12,539 nucleotides of DNA from Bdellovibrionales bacterium (GTDB taxonomy: Bacteria; Bdellovibrionota; Bdellovibrionia; Bdellovibrionales; UBA840). The notes below the pieces were generated by a model. That model did no database searches. It saw nothing but the letters and a program-made list of their open reading frames with translations, and was not told the DNA's origin. Below are positions 12,304 through 12,539 of this stretch, in pieces. The position numbers and the translations under genes were made by a program. The stretch's first letter is position 1. Each line of letters opens with the position of its first letter. The DNA is taken from positions 1 through 12,539 of the forward strand of contig JAGRAL010000048.1 in assembly GCA_020434605.1 (NCBI GenBank), in the 5' to 3' direction.

Positions 12304-12539
12304 ATGTATAAGATTTTGTATTTTCTACCTAAAAATCATTTGAGCCACCTTATGGGAATTTTACTGAATATCCGTTTCCCAGGATTTATTGGTAAGTGGT
12401 TAACTCGTACATTTGCTAAAATCTATAAGATCAATCTTAATGAAGCAGAAAAACCAATAGAAGCCTATAAAAGTATAGGGGATTTATTTATCCGTAAATT
12501 AAAGCCGGGGCTTAGGCCTGTAAAAGGTGATTTAGTTCA
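12304..12539 (+). CDS. psd: Phosphatidylserine decarboxylase, N-terminal part (3' end outside window)
   Basis: An inner-membrane-associated pyruvoyl enzyme that turns phosphatidylserine into phosphatidylethanolamine, the main phospholipid of most Gram-negative bacteria. The first 78 residues are here: MYKILYFLPKNHLSHLMG, then a hydrophobic helix leading to KIYKINLNEAEKP and the family pattern IGDLFIRKLKPGLRPVK. That matches the usual FxxFFxRxLKPxxRP of Psd just before the catalytic domain. The autoprocessing LGST site and most catalytic residues lie beyond the window end, so activity cannot be judged. The start lacks a clear Shine-Dalgarno (AGAGTGATAAAAG upstream). It diverges from the FAD-dependent dehydrogenase gene and probably uses the symmetric -10-like element at 12273-12281. 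Confidence 0.9.
   Translation, partial: MYKILYFLPKNHLSHLMGILLNIRFPGFIGKWLTRTFAKIYKINLNEAEKPIEAYKSIGDLFIRKLKPGLRPVKGDLV

Overview
The window is ordinary-looking chromosomal DNA from an A+T-rich Gram-negative bacterium. Psd at the right end, Sec-type signal peptides, a fused isobutyryl-CoA mutase and an M50–ScpA–ScpB cluster fit the old 'Deltaproteobacteria'. A predatory-type lineage (Bdellovibrionota, Bacteriovorax/Bdellovibrio relatives) is my best guess, but it rests on recollection of gene content and not on a marker gene. I see no rRNA, tRNA, CRISPR array, transposase or prophage.

Left part (1-3430): the 3' end of icmF runs rightwards into a block of leftward genes. These are a DUF2383 ferritin-like protein, a CsbD/YjbJ-like stress protein and a DUF1328 small membrane protein, which together form a compact stress cassette with strong Shine-Dalgarno sites and an internal terminator, and then an acyl-CoA dehydrogenase. 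IcmF and the dehydrogenase both act on short branched acyl-CoAs, so the flank of the stress cassette looks catabolic. The 421-base gap at 3431-3851 holds a structured, possibly attenuating leader for the dehydrogenase.

Middle (3852-7683): a tight rightward operon encodes an M50 site-2-type membrane protease, a 33-codon small ORF that exactly fills the next gap, scpA, scpB and a TroA/ZnuA-like metal-binding lipoprotein-like or secreted protein. The last gene starts inside scpB. ScpA and ScpB are the kleisin and winged-helix partners of SMC condensin. Both carry acidic extensions, and the ScpB extension is very long. No smc gene and no ABC permease/ATPase genes are in view.

Right part (7680-12539): a small secreted protein of unknown function (leftward), a 2-oxoglutarate/Fe(II) oxygenase of the isopenicillin-N-synthase fold (leftward), an unrecognised signal-peptide-bearing multi-pass membrane protein (rightward), a COG2509-type FAD-dependent dehydrogenase (leftward), and the 5' end of phosphatidylserine decarboxylase (rightward). 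Both convergent pairs here overlap by four bases at their stop codons. The FAD-dehydrogenase/psd divergent gap carries a symmetric -10-like element.

I found no clear undescribed multi-gene system. The best leads are the coupled small ORF before scpA, the extended ScpA/ScpB with an attached metal-binding protein, the hairpin plus C8 tract in front of the dehydrogenase, the in-operon terminator of the stress cassette, and the unrecognised membrane protein.
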